This document shows, piece by piece, positions 20,411 to 32,879 of a DNA stretch of 64,000 bases (the first letter of the stretch is position 1; every line of letters starts with the position of its first letter). The DNA lies in NCBI GenBank assembly GCA_035079385.1, contig JAVHKY010000054.1, positions 9,525,501 through 9,589,500 on the forward strand, given 5' to 3'. This stretch comes from Aspidiotus rigidus (taxonomy: Eukaryota > Arthropoda > Insecta > Hemiptera > Diaspididae). The position numbers and the translations under genes were made by a program. Below the pieces are notes generated by a model. It was not told the origin of the DNA and ran no database searches. It saw only the letters and a program-made list of their open reading frames with translations.

Positions 20411-21996
20411 GTATATAATTTTAATAATAATTAGGTATTATGAATTATAATTATTGATCAATTAGAAAAAATAATTCAAGTGTAATAAATTATTTTATTA
20501 TTTTTGTTTCCCATCGTCACTCCATTCTATTTTTTGTATTTTTTAATTTCAATTTGTTTTGCTTTTGTTTTGTCTTGTTTTTATTTTTTATCTTCCCTGT
20601 GTGATAGTAATACCCGCTCCATTTGCTCAGCGTATTATATTGAGCATGGAGCGAAAGAAATATGATTTCTATAAAGAATGTATTATTCTGTTCGAAGGAT
20701 CTACCTGTTTAAAGGACAGGTTTGTGAAAGAATAGATTTGTATTGGGTTGATTTTTTTTTTTTCTTCTTCTTTTTAAAGAGTGACAAAAGAAGAGAATGA
20801 AAAAAATCGGAGACCCTACGCCGTGTCTACGTAGTTTTATCAGTTTCATAGTGCACAGATGTATTAAGTACATTAGTTTCATTTTTTTCCCATGCCAAAC
20901 GTGTTAAGTGCATAGGTTTCACTTTAGTTTCACTATATTTCCCGTGCCAAATGTGGTAAGTGCGGGTAGGGAGGATGGAAAAAATAGTCAATTTAAAGCA
21001 TAATTAAAATTATTATGTGAAAAGTTTTCCTCCTGATATATTCTCAGAGGTGGACAGATCTTATTGCTGTATTTACTTTTTTATTTTACTCATTAAAATG
21101 TGAAGGCTATAGAGAGCCTGAAACATATAAAATCTTTAAATCGCTCTCCTGTAAAATTAGGTTTTTGTCGCTTATGTAATGTGTGCACGAGACCATCGAT
21201 TTGATATAATAAAATTTATTATTACTATATCTTGAATATACCTAATAAATTTCCAACTTATTCAATAAATTAATCATTTACTTTGAGAAAACTTTTTTTT
21301 TTTTTTTCACAATAAGTTGTAAAATTTAAATAATATTAGATCTTTATTTTTTCAAAGTCATATCATATCAACATTTTAAATGGAAATTTAATTTAAAACA
21401 AGAAAACTGGTACCAAATAAATATTCAAAAAATGATTATATTATTAATTGATAAATTCAAATTATTAAATAACTCAAGTTGAAATTTAAAATCCCAAAAT
21501 AGAAATAAATTTATTTGAATAAATTTCAAAATGATTGAATAGAAATTTATTATTATTATTATTCTTAAAATATGGACTGACTTTTTCATGGTAAAAGGGC
21601 CACACAAATTGCATAACAAGGTGGCGGCTGATATAATGAGTAATATCACTGCATTTGACGTCCTGTTCTAGAGCTCGCGAGAGTAATGGTAGGTTAGAAG
21701 ATTCTCCTGCTCCTCCCGCGCAGCTATCTGCCTATATCTCAGCCACAATCCTGTTACTATATTATAGGCCAGAAGATCAGTCTATCCATTAGTCAAAGCG
21801 TCTGAGGAACAAACGTTAATTCATGTTTGTTATTCAATTTAACAAAAAATGGTCCTGATAAAATTTTCAGGGCGATTTCAGTATTCCAGATACATATGTT
21901 ATCAAATTTGTAGAGTTGGATAGTGCTCTTAACATTGTTCTTACAGCAAACCAGAAAAGACATGGTTAACTACAATGCGAAAATTAGTGCCAATAA
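20411..21996. other. Noncoding, AT-rich blocks
   Basis: AT-rich at 20,411-20,520 and 21,185-21,560, otherwise mixed. The motif GTGCCAAA(C/T)GTG(T/G)TAAGTGC occurs twice near 20,893 and 20,943. No exon could be supported. Confidence 0.5.
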
Positions 21997-22183
21997 ACGC
22001 ATATATTTGACACGTTAGCATGACGATCGCTTTGTTATGATTGGCTGATACGCACGCTGCAGCAGCAGTGCAGACTGCATTTCAAATATTCTTGAGTGTA
22101 GTAGTAGAAAACACAAGTAAGTGTGTAGTAGTAGTGGTGATTGAACCACGCGATTAGAGCGCTAACGTGGCAAATATATGCGT
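21997..22183. repeat. Fold-back with 23-bp arms
   Basis: The left arm 21,997-22,019 (ACGCATATATTTGACACG and GTTAGC) pairs with 22,161-22,183 at 22 of 23 positions. The enclosed 141 bp includes GCTGCAGCAGCAGTGCAG. No target duplication was found, so it may be a MITE relic or a host structural element. Confidence 0.75.
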
Positions 22184-22423
22184 GATCAGAAATAAAAATT
22201 AACTAAGGAGTTAAATATCATTCTCTTCTCTGCAGCGAACTCCTCCGGGGAATGAAAATAAGTACACAATCCAGCAACTTTTATTTAAGATGTTAGAAAC
22301 ACTCTCATGTATGCAATTTGGAACACTGGAAATTCTCTTAAGTCTCTCAATCTTCATTATCCACCAGGTGTGCTAGAGTGCAGAACAAAAATATGATAAA
22401 TTCATTGTGTTCATATGGAACAG

Positions 22424-22745
22424 GGCTGAGAAGACTTATTTTCTTTTTGAACGGTTCCGGTTATGAAGGTTCTTGAATTGAACTGTGGGATCCGGTTCCT
22501 TTCGGTTCCGGTTCCAGAACCCAATAGCGAGATCCGGATCCTTTTGGTTCCGGTTCCAGAACCCGACAGCGAGATCCGGTTCCTTTCGGTTCCGGTTCCA
22601 GAACCCATTAACAAGATCCGGTTCCTTTAGGTTCTAGTTCCAGAACCTAATAGCGAGATCCGGTTCCTTTCGGTTCCGGTTCCAGAACCCGATAGTGAGA
22701 TCCGGTTCCTTTCGGTTCCGGTTCCAGAATCCTAGAAATACGGGA
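22424..22745 (+). repeat. GGTTCC 42-bp minisatellite, array 1
   Basis: About six units of roughly 42 bp, each containing GAGATCCGGTTCCTTTCGG, then TTCCGGTTCCAGAACCC. GGTTCC and GGAACC-like halves face each other, so the units are hairpin-forming. The array begins with an 80-bp leader (CAGGGCTGAGAAGACTTA, then GAACGGTTCCGG) that is repeated in front of array 2. Confidence 0.85.
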
Positions 22746-22976
22746 GGAGAACCGCGTCCTGAACCGGTATTCGGTTCGGGAAACAAAAACGATAATTACG
22801 CTATCTGGGAAAAAGTCGAGAACTACAATCTGAACAGGTGATCATGCATGAAAATACATAAGCCGTAACGAAAGAATTGCGTTCATTTATTGAAAATCAA
22901 ATAGATTTTTGGTACAAATTTTTCCTAAAAATTTTCAGAATATCACTAAATAATCGAAAAATGATGATCTAAATCA

Positions 22977-23172
22977 GGGCTGAGAACACTTAATTTTCTT
23001 TTTGAACGGTTCCGGTTATGAAGGTTCTTGAATTGAATTGTGGGATCCGGTTCCTTTCGGTTCCGGTTCCAGAACCCGATAGAGAGATTCGGTTCCTTTC
23101 GGTTTCGGTTCCAGAACCCGATAGTGAGATCCGGTTCCTTTCGGTTCCGGTTTTCACCCCCCCCCCCCCCGA
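22977..23172 (+). repeat. GGTTCC 42-bp minisatellite, array 2, with poly-C end
   Basis: The same leader and about three units of the same repeat as at 22,424, ending in a run of C at about 23,157-23,170. The short open frames here are shadows of the repeat. Confidence 0.85.
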
Positions 23173-25335
23173 TATGGGAGAAACTCTCAGAATCGTTGGG
23201 GTTAAGAAATTTTGATCAAACGAGTGAAAAAGTTTTGGAAAGCGTTTGTACTCGGTCTTTCTCTTGATGATTCAGAGCACCGTGAATCCTTCACAATGTT
23301 GTGATAACGCTCAAAAATGGTAATTTCTTTTCTGGCTCGTTATCACTAAGTAACTTAAAATGAACCGCGTTCAGTAAGAGCCGGGCCGACCAGCCACATT
23401 TGAATACGTTTTGGAGAGCGCAAATTTCTTAATAAAAGGAATTTTTCAAATTTATCACAATCATCTTTGTATTGATTGTCAAATCGTAGCTAGTTGGTTG
23501 GTTTTTATGAAAAGCAATGAGCTATAAGTTGCCCAAAATTATCTTCGTTCTGTAACAGCTCTCCGGGAATAAACAGGATAGATTCCGTAAAATTCGTTCA
23601 ACTCAAATGTACTTCATCACCTGGAGCACTACCTTCGCACCTTTTTGTAACTTACAGGAGACTAGGTACTCGTAATTTGTTGCATTCTTCAAACTCGAAT
23701 GCTGTCTGTTCGAATACGCGATACAATAAAATTTAAAGCAGATTCTGATGCAATTCTCTTCGTAGAGTGGGCGAAGTGGCTATAAAATTCCTCGTAAAAA
23801 CAAACGATCGTAAAAATAATTCATCGGTTTTTGCGCGCGTACGCCATCAGCAAGCATCTCAGTTATCGCTCTATCATCATTATCCGCGTCCGATTAATTT
23901 CTAACGGAAATATACACAGCAGAGATGAGTCATATAAAGCAATATTTTTACGCACCTAATTTTCAAACCCCCATAGTTCATGACCCAACGAGTGCCTTAC
24001 TATCGAAGAAAAATATTATAAACGCCGTCGTTTTATTGTATACCTACTTCATTCACTCTAGTCGTCAGGTGGTTAATTTTATCATTGGCGCTGCGTTGTA
24101 ACTGTACTACGATAATATAAAATTCTATACGATGCCTACTACTGTGTACCTATGGTATAGCAACCTTCTTGTACCAGCGAGTCTGATCGTAATGTATGCG
24201 GAGTATTGGTAGCCTTAGCCATGAAACGTAATTAAGAAATAAAAATAAAAACAGCCATATACGCACCGGTACAGCGGAATTCTTATGGTCATCAAAGCGT
24301 GCCCTAATCTGACCCGGCCAAGTGTAAATTTACAATTCAGTACGCTCTGGGTAACACTGGTGTAACGATAATTTCCCGGCCAAAATTATTATAATCGCCA
24401 GTTCGCTCACCGAATTCAAGGACCGTCATATTTCCACGCGATTAGTTCCTCAATCGTCCAACTTCTAGTCGATATTGTTATAATTTTTTCCCCCTTCCTT
24501 GTCACCCAATCTCATTCTTTGGCCGGAGATTTGATCGTATTATCGCAGCTGGAAAACAAAACGCTTTGTACGGAATTAATTGAAACGGATTATAAAAACT
24601 AGAAAATCTGTGAATGCAGGGAAAAAAAAAGGTTACAACGTAATTCATGGAAGTGATTTTCTCGTAACTCACTTTTTATGGTGGCAGCTCTGTATACATG
24701 TACATAAAATTCACCATGTTATAATGGATTCAATTTTTCCTCTCTTGCTGCGCCCGCAAAAACTGCATTGGTACTATTCACGTCCTTCGCTAGGAGATTA
24801 AAAACTACTTAGAGAAGATCGAACGACTTATTCATTTCATTAAACGATGCCATGAGTACATCCAAATGCATAATATTCTCATTATGTCTTATTATTTGTC
24901 TCGCGATAGGAGGTTTGGTGTCACGCCACAGTTTCATTTTACTTATTGTTGAATACAAGCGTACTACCGGTGCATTGAAGAATTGAAAATATGCCTATAT
25001 TTTGTCATCAACTATGCAGAGTTACGAGTAGAAATAGATCATCGCGTCGTTTCGGAGTTCCTTTCCTCCAGTCACTTTTGGGCCCCACAGCGCTAGCATT
25101 GGGCGCAATAGATGGGTAGTGTGTGTGACGGGCGCTTCAATCGATCGAAATAAATTTTTGTGAGAGAAGAAGAATTCTTGTTCAAATTCCTCCTCCAAAT
25201 CGCTTCGTTCCGAAATTATCATTTAAATGGGAAATTACCTTAATCCCGTTTCCAATTTGGTTGATCGTAACGCTCTTAGTGGACAGACAGCCGAAATTAG
25301 GTTTGCAACTCACGCGTACACATAGACTAGTAGCA
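23173..25335. other. Noncoding stretch, no gene recognised
   Basis: Mixed complexity sequence of moderate GC with no support for exons. It looks like unique intronic or intergenic DNA. Confidence 0.45.
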
Positions 25336-25493
25336 TTAACTACCGTGCAAAAAATAATTGACGTTTGTCAGCAAAATTTTTCTGATAACAATCCTAAGAA
25401 AAGGGTCTAATGCCGATGAGATTATTTCTGTATGATCACAATTATCAAATCTTTTCTCCAGATCGTCGTTTTTAATAACAGAGCTCGCATACG

Positions 25494-25577
25494 CGATAAA
25501 CCAGATCGACCAGATATCTCAGTTGATTTTGAGTAAATGTTGACCAAAAATAGACTGAGGGGGCGCTCTGGCGAGTG
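25494..25577 (+). repeat. Subterminal segment shared with the window's right end
   Basis: From GATAAACCAGATCGAC through TTGACCAAAAATAGACTGAG to GGCGCTCTGG it is nearly identical to 63,920-64,000. The far copy is probably the left part of another member of the TTAA-flanked family. Confidence 0.85.
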
Positions 25578-27061
25578 ACTAATAACAGACCAACTTTTTC
25601 AGTCGATTTACTTCCGCTCTTCCCTACCATATTTAGACCACATTTAAAGCAACTTGACAAAATTTTGAATGAAAAAATTAGTCGATCTGTAGGTGATGTA
25701 GGTACCATAAAATGGTCTATCCTCAGTCATTGGCCATACTTCCTCTGCAATATGACTATATTTTGACCATTTTTGACCAAAAAAAGAGTCGATTTCTGGG
25801 AATTTTTTTTTTTTTTTTTTTTATTATTTATCGAACTGCCCGGAGGGTGACGATATAAAATATTTTCTCATAGTCAATATTTAATCATTGTCAACGAACC
25901 ACCATCATTGGAATTCTTCTGACGGAAAAGATTGGTAGATTTCTGGGCAACGTAGACGATTATAAAATAGTCTGTTGTAGCCTATATTCAAGCGATATTA
26001 ACGGATCAATACAAATAGACCCCTTTTGACAAAGCAGAACAATCAAGTTTTGGGCAGTAGAGACAAACGGTCTATAGTTAGATGATTTTAACAAACCACC
26101 ATTTTCGACAGGAAAACCCAGTCTATATCCAAGGCTTCCTTATGTGAGAGAAGAAAGAAATGAAGATAGCAATCCCGTTAGCAGGATTATATCGAGAGGA
26201 GTCCGATTTTGGCCTAAAATTACAATATTAATTAACATACCTTCAATTATTTATAGACAATGTTCAGAAATTTGTGGAATTTATCATGGATTTATACCAA
26301 TTAATTAAAATTGAATCATTTAATTTAAATAATTTTTTTAAATGAATCTAAATATTATATGTATCTATTTATTTAAATTCAATTTATAAAATTCGTACAT
26401 TATTATGTAATTTTAATTTTAAATTTACTTATTATAATTTAATTGATATAATATAATAATAACTTTTATTCTTTATCAATTTATAATTCTTAACTTAATT
26501 CTTATCAATTTAATTTATGTAAATTTAATATGTAAATTAACTCTTTAAAAATTATTTTTTAATAATGTTTTTATTTGTCATAAATAAACTAAGTTTTGAA
26601 TATCATTATTTAAATTCATTGAAATGATTAAATAATTCATTCTCATTTAAAGGATCAAATATGTTAAATAAATTGAATGATATAAAAAGTTATTTAGTTT
26701 CAATTTTTTTAGTTGTTTTATAATAATTTTTATTGAAAATTAATATAAATATTTTTATTAAATAAATAATTCCGAAAAAAATTAATAATTTTGATTAAAT
26801 CAACTATATCAAGAAAATTTAAATAAGATCTTTATTTTTTCAAATTAATATTATATTATAAACTTCTTAAATAAAGTTGAAATTTAATTTCGAAAAATAA
26901 AATTGATATAAAATTAAAATTTAAAAAAATATATAATATTCCTGTTGGAACTTCTTAAATTGAATATAATAAATCTAATATTTTTATGATTAGTAGAATA
27001 TGTTCATTTATTGAATAATTTCATTATTAAGCATAATAATTAATTTTTAAATTTTAAATTT

Positions 27062-28120
27062 GAGGAGTTATCTGTCAAAAGGGCGTCCTTCGGTCAAAAC
27101 ATTGATTGAAAAAATCGTTTTGAAGTTTCAATGTGAAATAACTTTTGATGGAGTGATTTATTGTAAAAAAGTTATTCTTTGAAATTTGTTCAGTTTTTCT
27201 CTGTGAATATAACGCTCAATTATCTTCTTTGTAAAATGAGTAATATTTATTTAAAAAGGTTAGAAAGTAGAGTACCTCGGACGCCCTTTTAATCGAAATA
27301 AGGAAATTTAGAAAATTTTTGGTTTGGGCGGCCATCTTGTTTTTGTTATCAGTCTTTGAACGCGTTACGCTCTTTGAAGTTTGAACTTCGAACAGCTCCT
27401 TCATTATTGTCTAGTTTACTTCTTTTTGAGAATATTTTAAAAAAATACATACCTATAATCCTGGGCGGCGATTTGACTAACAAAACTTCAACAAAGTATG
27501 CACGCATTTCCATAACTGAATAAGTACCTACAAACGGCAGTTGAACAAAGTTGCGATCTTTGTTCGTACTTCATCAAAGTTTATCAGTGGAATATTGCCA
27601 CCCGCCTCGTATTTAAATCTTCGTCTGCGTGTATAATTCTTGAGTATTTTTATCTAATACCTACCTGACCCATCTCCTTCATTCTCACATCTTCCTCATT
27701 AATATTATAATGATGTAGATGTTGGATTATCAAGTTCTAATATAATATATTGTTCTGAAGCTCTGGTTTTTTTCTACCTATTTTTCAATATTCTTTGAGT
27801 TCCACTTCATGATGTACATTTCAAGTTTGCTATGTAAGTTCATAAAAGATTCAAAGTGACGTATATAGAGTAGTACCGTACGTGCGGGCTATTTTGAGTA
27901 CGCATGTTCAAACTTTATGATGTACGTCTACTCAATAATATTCTGATTTATGACCCGTACAAAGTTCACCTAAAATTTCCGTATTTTAGCAGATATGAGG
28001 GTTCAAATATGATGTTTTGAAGTTGGAATATAATAGTTTGAATCATAAAAAATTCAAAAATTACAAATTTCCAAAAAAGGGCGTCCGCCCGACAGACGCC
28101 CTTTTGACAGATAACTCCTC
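27062..28120. mobile_element. 1.06-kb element with perfect 26-bp inverted termini
   Basis: 27,062-27,087 (GAGGAGTTATCTGTCAAAAG plus GGCGTC) is the exact reverse complement of 28,095-28,120. ATTT lies immediately outside both ends, a possible 4-bp duplication in AT-rich DNA. Next to the right terminus GGGCGTC pairs with GACGCCC. No transposase frame is visible. It lies inside the 25,340-28,601 element, so it inserted later or forms part of it. Confidence 0.75.
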
Positions 28121-28700
28121 ATTTTATTTTAAATAATATCTTCATTTATCTACAAGTTTGCGAGCAATATGATAGTTGATTCATTCCTATGAAATCGGTT
28201 GGAAATTTTGGGCAAAAATGAGTGACTGTAGTTTGCACGAGAATAGACCAAAAAAAAGGAGTAAAAATATTGGTAGATGTTGAGGAAAAATCTACTCAAA
28301 ATGGATCTAGGTATCTTCCAAAATAAAGAATGGGTCGAAATGTATTCCGCATAGTGATCAAAAATCAACTAAAAATATGATCAAAATTTAGTAGGAATAA
28401 TGTCAGACCAACAATCAACTGAAATAAATAGACAAAATTTGGTCGATTTATCTCAAAAATTTACTAAAAATCAACCATTTTATGATGGTACCATAATATT
28501 TGGTCTTTTTTCAGTCGTACGACCAAAAACCAACTAATGTCGACCATATAGTGATGGTCGATTTGGTTTATCGGGTACGTCAATTATTTTTTGTACGGCA
28601 GTTAAGTCTATATTTTGTTTGTTGCAGACAAAATGCGTATAGGTAGTCATAATACGTCCTACGGAAAATCACCATCATGTTTGAATAGGGAGCTCGAGAG

Positions 28701-29054
28701 CAGGGGTGCTTAGCCAATTGCATTGCCTAAAAACTTAGCTAAAAGCTAACCCTCCAAATTGATTGGCTTCAGCTATCAGCTCACGGCTAACCCAGTCTCA
28801 CTAGCTAACAGCTAGCTAATTTTGAATCACAATATATTGGCTAATGGCTAAGAGCTAAAAGCTAACGGCTGAAAGTAGGGGTGGGGGTCATTTCAATGTG
28901 GAGGTATGAGGTGTGGGGTTAGCAATTCCAATTTGAATGGCTAACGGCTGAGCTAATGGCTAACATATTTCATTGACTAGCTAACGGCTAGCTAATTTTT
29001 GATGAAAATTGCTCGGCTAACGGCTAATGTCTTCGGCTTAGCTGAGCACCCCTG
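28701..29054. mobile_element. hAT-type MITE with perfect 8-bp target duplication
   Basis: The ends are CAGGGGTGCTTAGCC and GGCTTAGCTGAGCACCCCTG. The octamer CTCGAGAG flanks both sides (28,693-28,700 and 29,055-29,062). CAGGGGTGC-type ends with 8-bp duplications are characteristic of hAT transposons. The interior is made of repeated GGCTAACGGCTAGCTAA-type subterminal motifs in both orientations, typical of hAT transposase-binding repeats. No coding frame exists. Confidence 0.9.
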
Positions 29055-29062
29055 CTCGAGAG

Positions 29063-29755
29063 CAGGTAAAATGGTCATCCATTTTGTTTGTGACTGACTG
29101 ACAGCTGACGGCTTCATTACAGGATAAGAGCGCAGGCCCGTCTGACTTCCATCTTGTTTTCCAATGTTAACCAAGGGGGTGCTAAATTCATTTTATAACC
29201 AAAATGGTTGTCCATTTTATCCATTCTCGAGCTCCTTAGTTTGAACAATGCGGTAATGGTGGGATTGCAATGATGATGATGCGCACAAGTTTTGACGCTC
29301 ATCTCATGTATGATTAAGTGCTCATTTTGATCTAGCTTCTGAATTTCCTTCAGATTATATTCAATGTGATTAATTGCCACAAAACTAACCTCTTTGGAAG
29401 GATTTAATTGCATTTTCCATGACTGGTTGAAAATAAGGGGAGTAAATATTGAAACCCTAGAAGAAATATTTTTCCGACATTGTTGTAACTGTGTAACATA
29501 ACACTTTTCTCTTCAGTTATTTTACTCATCGTTTGATTTCATTTTTGTTCTTATTTGTGATTTTCAGGTGAGTTTCAATATCCATAGCGCATTTGACAAA
29601 ATGTAGATGAGTCTTTCTAACGAGTTCGAATCTTAATTGTGCGGTCTTTCAAGAGTCATTGTGGTTGAAAATTTAGGCTCCGAGCTTTGCGGTAATATTA
29701 CTTACTAATTAATGAATTTTTCTTAATTAAATATCGAGCTTTGAATGTAGTTAGG
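29063..29755. other. Noncoding, nothing recognised
   Basis: Mixed sequence. The 98-residue minus frame at 29,117-29,413 has no recognisable motifs and no matched splice sites, and I do not call it a gene. Confidence 0.45.
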
Positions 29756-29980
29756 TTGCAAAAATGTTCACGGGTCGTATGCAAAAGCGTTAATATTTGT
29801 GGGGACAAAGCGTTACTCCAAGATGTATGATCAGAGTGATACATAGACTTCTAAGAGGAGTGAACGTTCAAAATGGCGGATCGGAACTTCTCGTAAAAGA
29901 CAATATCTCTTGTTGTATGGGTCAAATTTTCAAATTGTTTCTTTCCAATAGAGAGAAGAGTGTTTCAAATAACACATTAA
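29756..29980 (+). repeat. Dispersed repeat family C, short copy
   Basis: GGGGACAAAGCGTTACTCCAAG, then GAGTGATACATAGAC, then TCTTGTTGTATGGGT correspond in order to 59,930-60,060 and, inverted, to 6,010-6,170. Confidence 0.65.
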
Positions 29981-30474
29981 GCCTGCCGCACATCTTGTGC
30001 TGAATTCTTTGTGGTACGTTCTACCCGCCAAAAACCGTCTTTTACAAACATAACTAAGAATTGGTCTCCTATCGAGGAAAGTTTTAGACCAAAAATGTTC
30101 CTCGTAAAATTAGTTGTAGAAACATCTACTCGTATTTCAACTCTACTATAAGTCCAATTATTGATTTAAAAGATCCGTCGAAAGTTCAGAACCTCTGGGA
30201 AAAAATCCTTATGCGCGTAAAAAAACGATAATTATCCGGAGTCGCTTGTGTGTCGCATGTGCAGCACCACCCGTCATCCATAATGGAGTAGGTGCGGGTT
30301 GTGTATGCATTTAATATTGTTTCCTCCAACACCGGAATCGACCCTTTCGGGTATAACTTCAGTGAAAATTATCCGGGGTAGCTAAATAAATAAAGTTCTT
30401 GTTTCATGTCTGTTCATGTGATGCTCCTTTCTCCTGCACTTTATCTTTTTTTTTTTTTTCGAATTAGAGCTAAA
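29981..30474. other. Noncoding, nothing recognised
   Basis: No exon or repeat identified, apart from a T run at about 30,450-30,460. Confidence 0.45.
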
Positions 30475-31185
30475 TTTTTCCAGACATTTATAATACATCG
30501 CTTTTTTCCAAAAGCTCACAACTTTTAAAACCTCTTCAAGCTTATAACTAGACTAACAATAAAATTCAAATAGACTACTATATGTAGTAAATTTCATGAG
30601 AAATTTTCTGTTTGGAATTTTCTCCTGTTGAAGCTCCATTTTTTTTTCTTTTAGATTTGAAAACAATCTCCAAAAGTTCAGAATTTTCGACACACTTTGG
30701 AAGAAATTTCAGGATGTCTATTTCGTAAAAAATTTTACGATAAACATTTTTTGTTGGAAATTTTTAGATCTCGATGATATTTGCAAAAAATCAACTTTTT
30801 CCCAAACGCTCTCAACTTTCGACGAAAGTAAAGTTAAAATGGTTATTTCTACAACAAATTTTACGTGGAATGTTTTCCTAATAGGAGTCCAATTTTTTGA
30901 GATACTTGCGAAAAATATTTTTTGGAGGGCTAAAAAGGAGCACGTACAGGATGTGAGGGCGGGGTTATTTTCTTTCATTGGAAGAAAAAAAGAATCCAAC
31001 ATGAGATATTTGCTTTCACCACGAAGCCAATCCGCCATTTCGAACATCGAGATATTCATGATTTTTTTTTTTTTTTTTTTTGTAATATGAACCCTTTATA
31101 TCCTGGACTTACGCTTCATCGCTCCCAAATCGTACCAAAAATCACTATTTTTCATTATGGCCCATGGACTATTCACATTCCATGT
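30475..31185 (-). repeat. Dispersed repeat family C, long copy 2
   Basis: Ordered matches to 5,565-6,195: CCAAAAGCTCAC, CCAAAAGTTCAGAATTTTCGAC, ACTTTGGAAGAAATTT, a TTCATTGGAAGAAAAAAAG block, TGAGATATTTGCTTTCACCACGAAGCC, AATCCGCCATTTCGAA, then GTACCAAAAATCACTATTTTTC and ATGGCCCATGGACTA. Short frames overlap it but are not conserved between copies. Confidence 0.7.
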
Positions 31186-32875
31186 CAAACTCGAAACAGC
31201 CAGGAGAAGCCAGATTACTAAAATTTATAGCGATGTCCTGTTTTCGGTTGTGGGAGAAGGGTATTCTTTTTTTAATGAAAATGTTGCTCGTTTTTTAACG
31301 TAGACCGTCTATGTAACCATCGAAGACTCCAACATTCTTGGAATTGTATAACGGAAAGAGTAGCGACATACGGATATTTCATTCATGAGACCTCTCCCAT
31401 TTTTTCTAATATCAAGTGGCACTTTGAATATTTATATATTTGTACCTTAGAAGTAGGTACCTGTGCTCAACATAAAGCTGTTCGCGTGTATAACACCGTT
31501 AAATATTGTTAAATACATTCTTTATCTGACATTTTACCTAAGAGACTCTACCATCCTATCCAACTAAGGTCTGTATTTCTTCAATCGAAGACACGTATAT
31601 TTTCAATGTATCTTTCAAGTGGTTCTTTAAAATATTCGGAATAAGTCACTTTAAAGAGTCGGCTAACATTTTACCAAAAGAGATATAGTGGTAGTTGAAT
31701 ATCATACCTTAAAAATTCGAGATTATAAAGAATAACAGTACTGCAAAACGTTTTGGTCGTTTGTATATGCAGACTACCAATGTCTGATGGCCTCGTCTGG
31801 TCCCGTATTGAAGTTTACTTTTGCACCTGAAGTACTCGTATAATATAGAAGGAGGAAAAACGTGTTTCGAAGTTTCCGATCGAGACTACATTTCTCATTT
31901 TTCAGCAAAACTGTCCTCCCTCTTTCGTTGTGTATTCGACTTGTAAAACAATATTCTCGCTCATAATTACATGCGGAATAAACAGTGAAGTGTAGAGGAT
32001 CGAATTCCGTGGAAAGCTCGAGTTTCAATGCCCGCCCTGTGCTTAGTAGCGGAACGTCAGAATGAATATCTTTAATTATCGGTTAGCGGTTTTAGTTTAT
32101 TTCGTACATCCACGCAGCGGTACCCTGCATTATAAATCTCGTTGTTGATTTTCGCACATTTTTATTCTTCCGGTGCGTGATTCATTCGCGACGAGTCTCG
32201 TCCGCTAGACGAAGATCGTCGATTACAATAAGAACAATTTCGCACCAATTAGTTAATTTACGCCGATGCCTTTAATGAAGATATGACCTACGTGAATATG
32301 TGATGCTTTGTGTATAAGAAACCAAGTTCTGGGGTTTCTCACCTCCCTTATCGCAGGAATTGAAAGCGTTACCATGAAATATGCGCGCTATGAAAAGGCC
32401 TTATTCCGATAAATTAGAGTAATCTTTTATGAAAATCGGGTTTGTTGTGCCGTTAAAAGTAGATCTGCTACGACACCAACTGAAAATTAAGTCGCTGAAT
32501 TTGGTTCAAGACATTTTCTTGTGAACCTGGGTGTTGTGATTCGAGCGTCGTCGTCGTGGTAGTCAAGTCCCGACACCACCATTAACTCTTCGCTTACGTG
32601 CCCGGATCCGGGTTGGTGGAGAGGGTTGGTGATGGTGGCGTGACTGCTTATAGATGATGCGCAGAAGCTCGTACAGTTTTCCCGATCGCTGCTACGGGTA
32701 GAGAGGGCTTTTCTGATGGCAAAAGGAACGAGGTGCTCAAATTTTTCGCTCGAGTTTTTCATTTAGCAACAACCTCCATCCTTTAAGTGTTGTGTCTTTC
32801 TATGGTTTTGGTTTTAATCTTTGGTGGGTAGTGATGATTAAAATTTTCCAGTGACAACTAGAAATTTCGTAGTCT
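31186..32875. other. Noncoding stretch, no gene recognised
   Basis: Higher-complexity sequence with short unrelated frames (84 and 91 residues on the minus strand) that carry no recognised motif. It could be host intron or intergenic DNA. Confidence 0.45.
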
Positions 32876-32879
32876 TGGC

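Larger units (their letters stand above)
25340..28601. mobile_element. 3.3-kb TTAA-flanked inverted-repeat element
   Basis: TTAA flanks both ends (25,336-25,339 and 28,602-28,605). The 25-bp termini, 25,340-25,364 (CTACCGTGCAAAAAATAATT and GACGT) and 28,577-28,601, match in inverse at 23 positions. Subterminal pairs extend the symmetry: CGATAAACCAGATCGAC at 25,494 against GTCGATTTGGTTTATCG at 28,558, and GGTACCATAAAATGGTC at about 25,702 against its inverse at about 28,474. A TTAA target is the hallmark of piggyBac-type transposons. No transposase is present, so this would be nonautonomous. The centre (26,230-27,060) is extremely AT-rich and a second inverted-repeat element lies at 27,062-28,120. 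Confidence 0.7.

Noticed and set aside
29600..29660. GAGTTCGAATCTT as a tRNA B box
   Set aside because: No A box at the right distance and no cloverleaf could be drawn.
31774..32762. 84- and 91-residue minus-strand frames as small host genes
   Set aside because: No recognisable motif, no supporting splice sites or start context; kept only as unassigned sequence.
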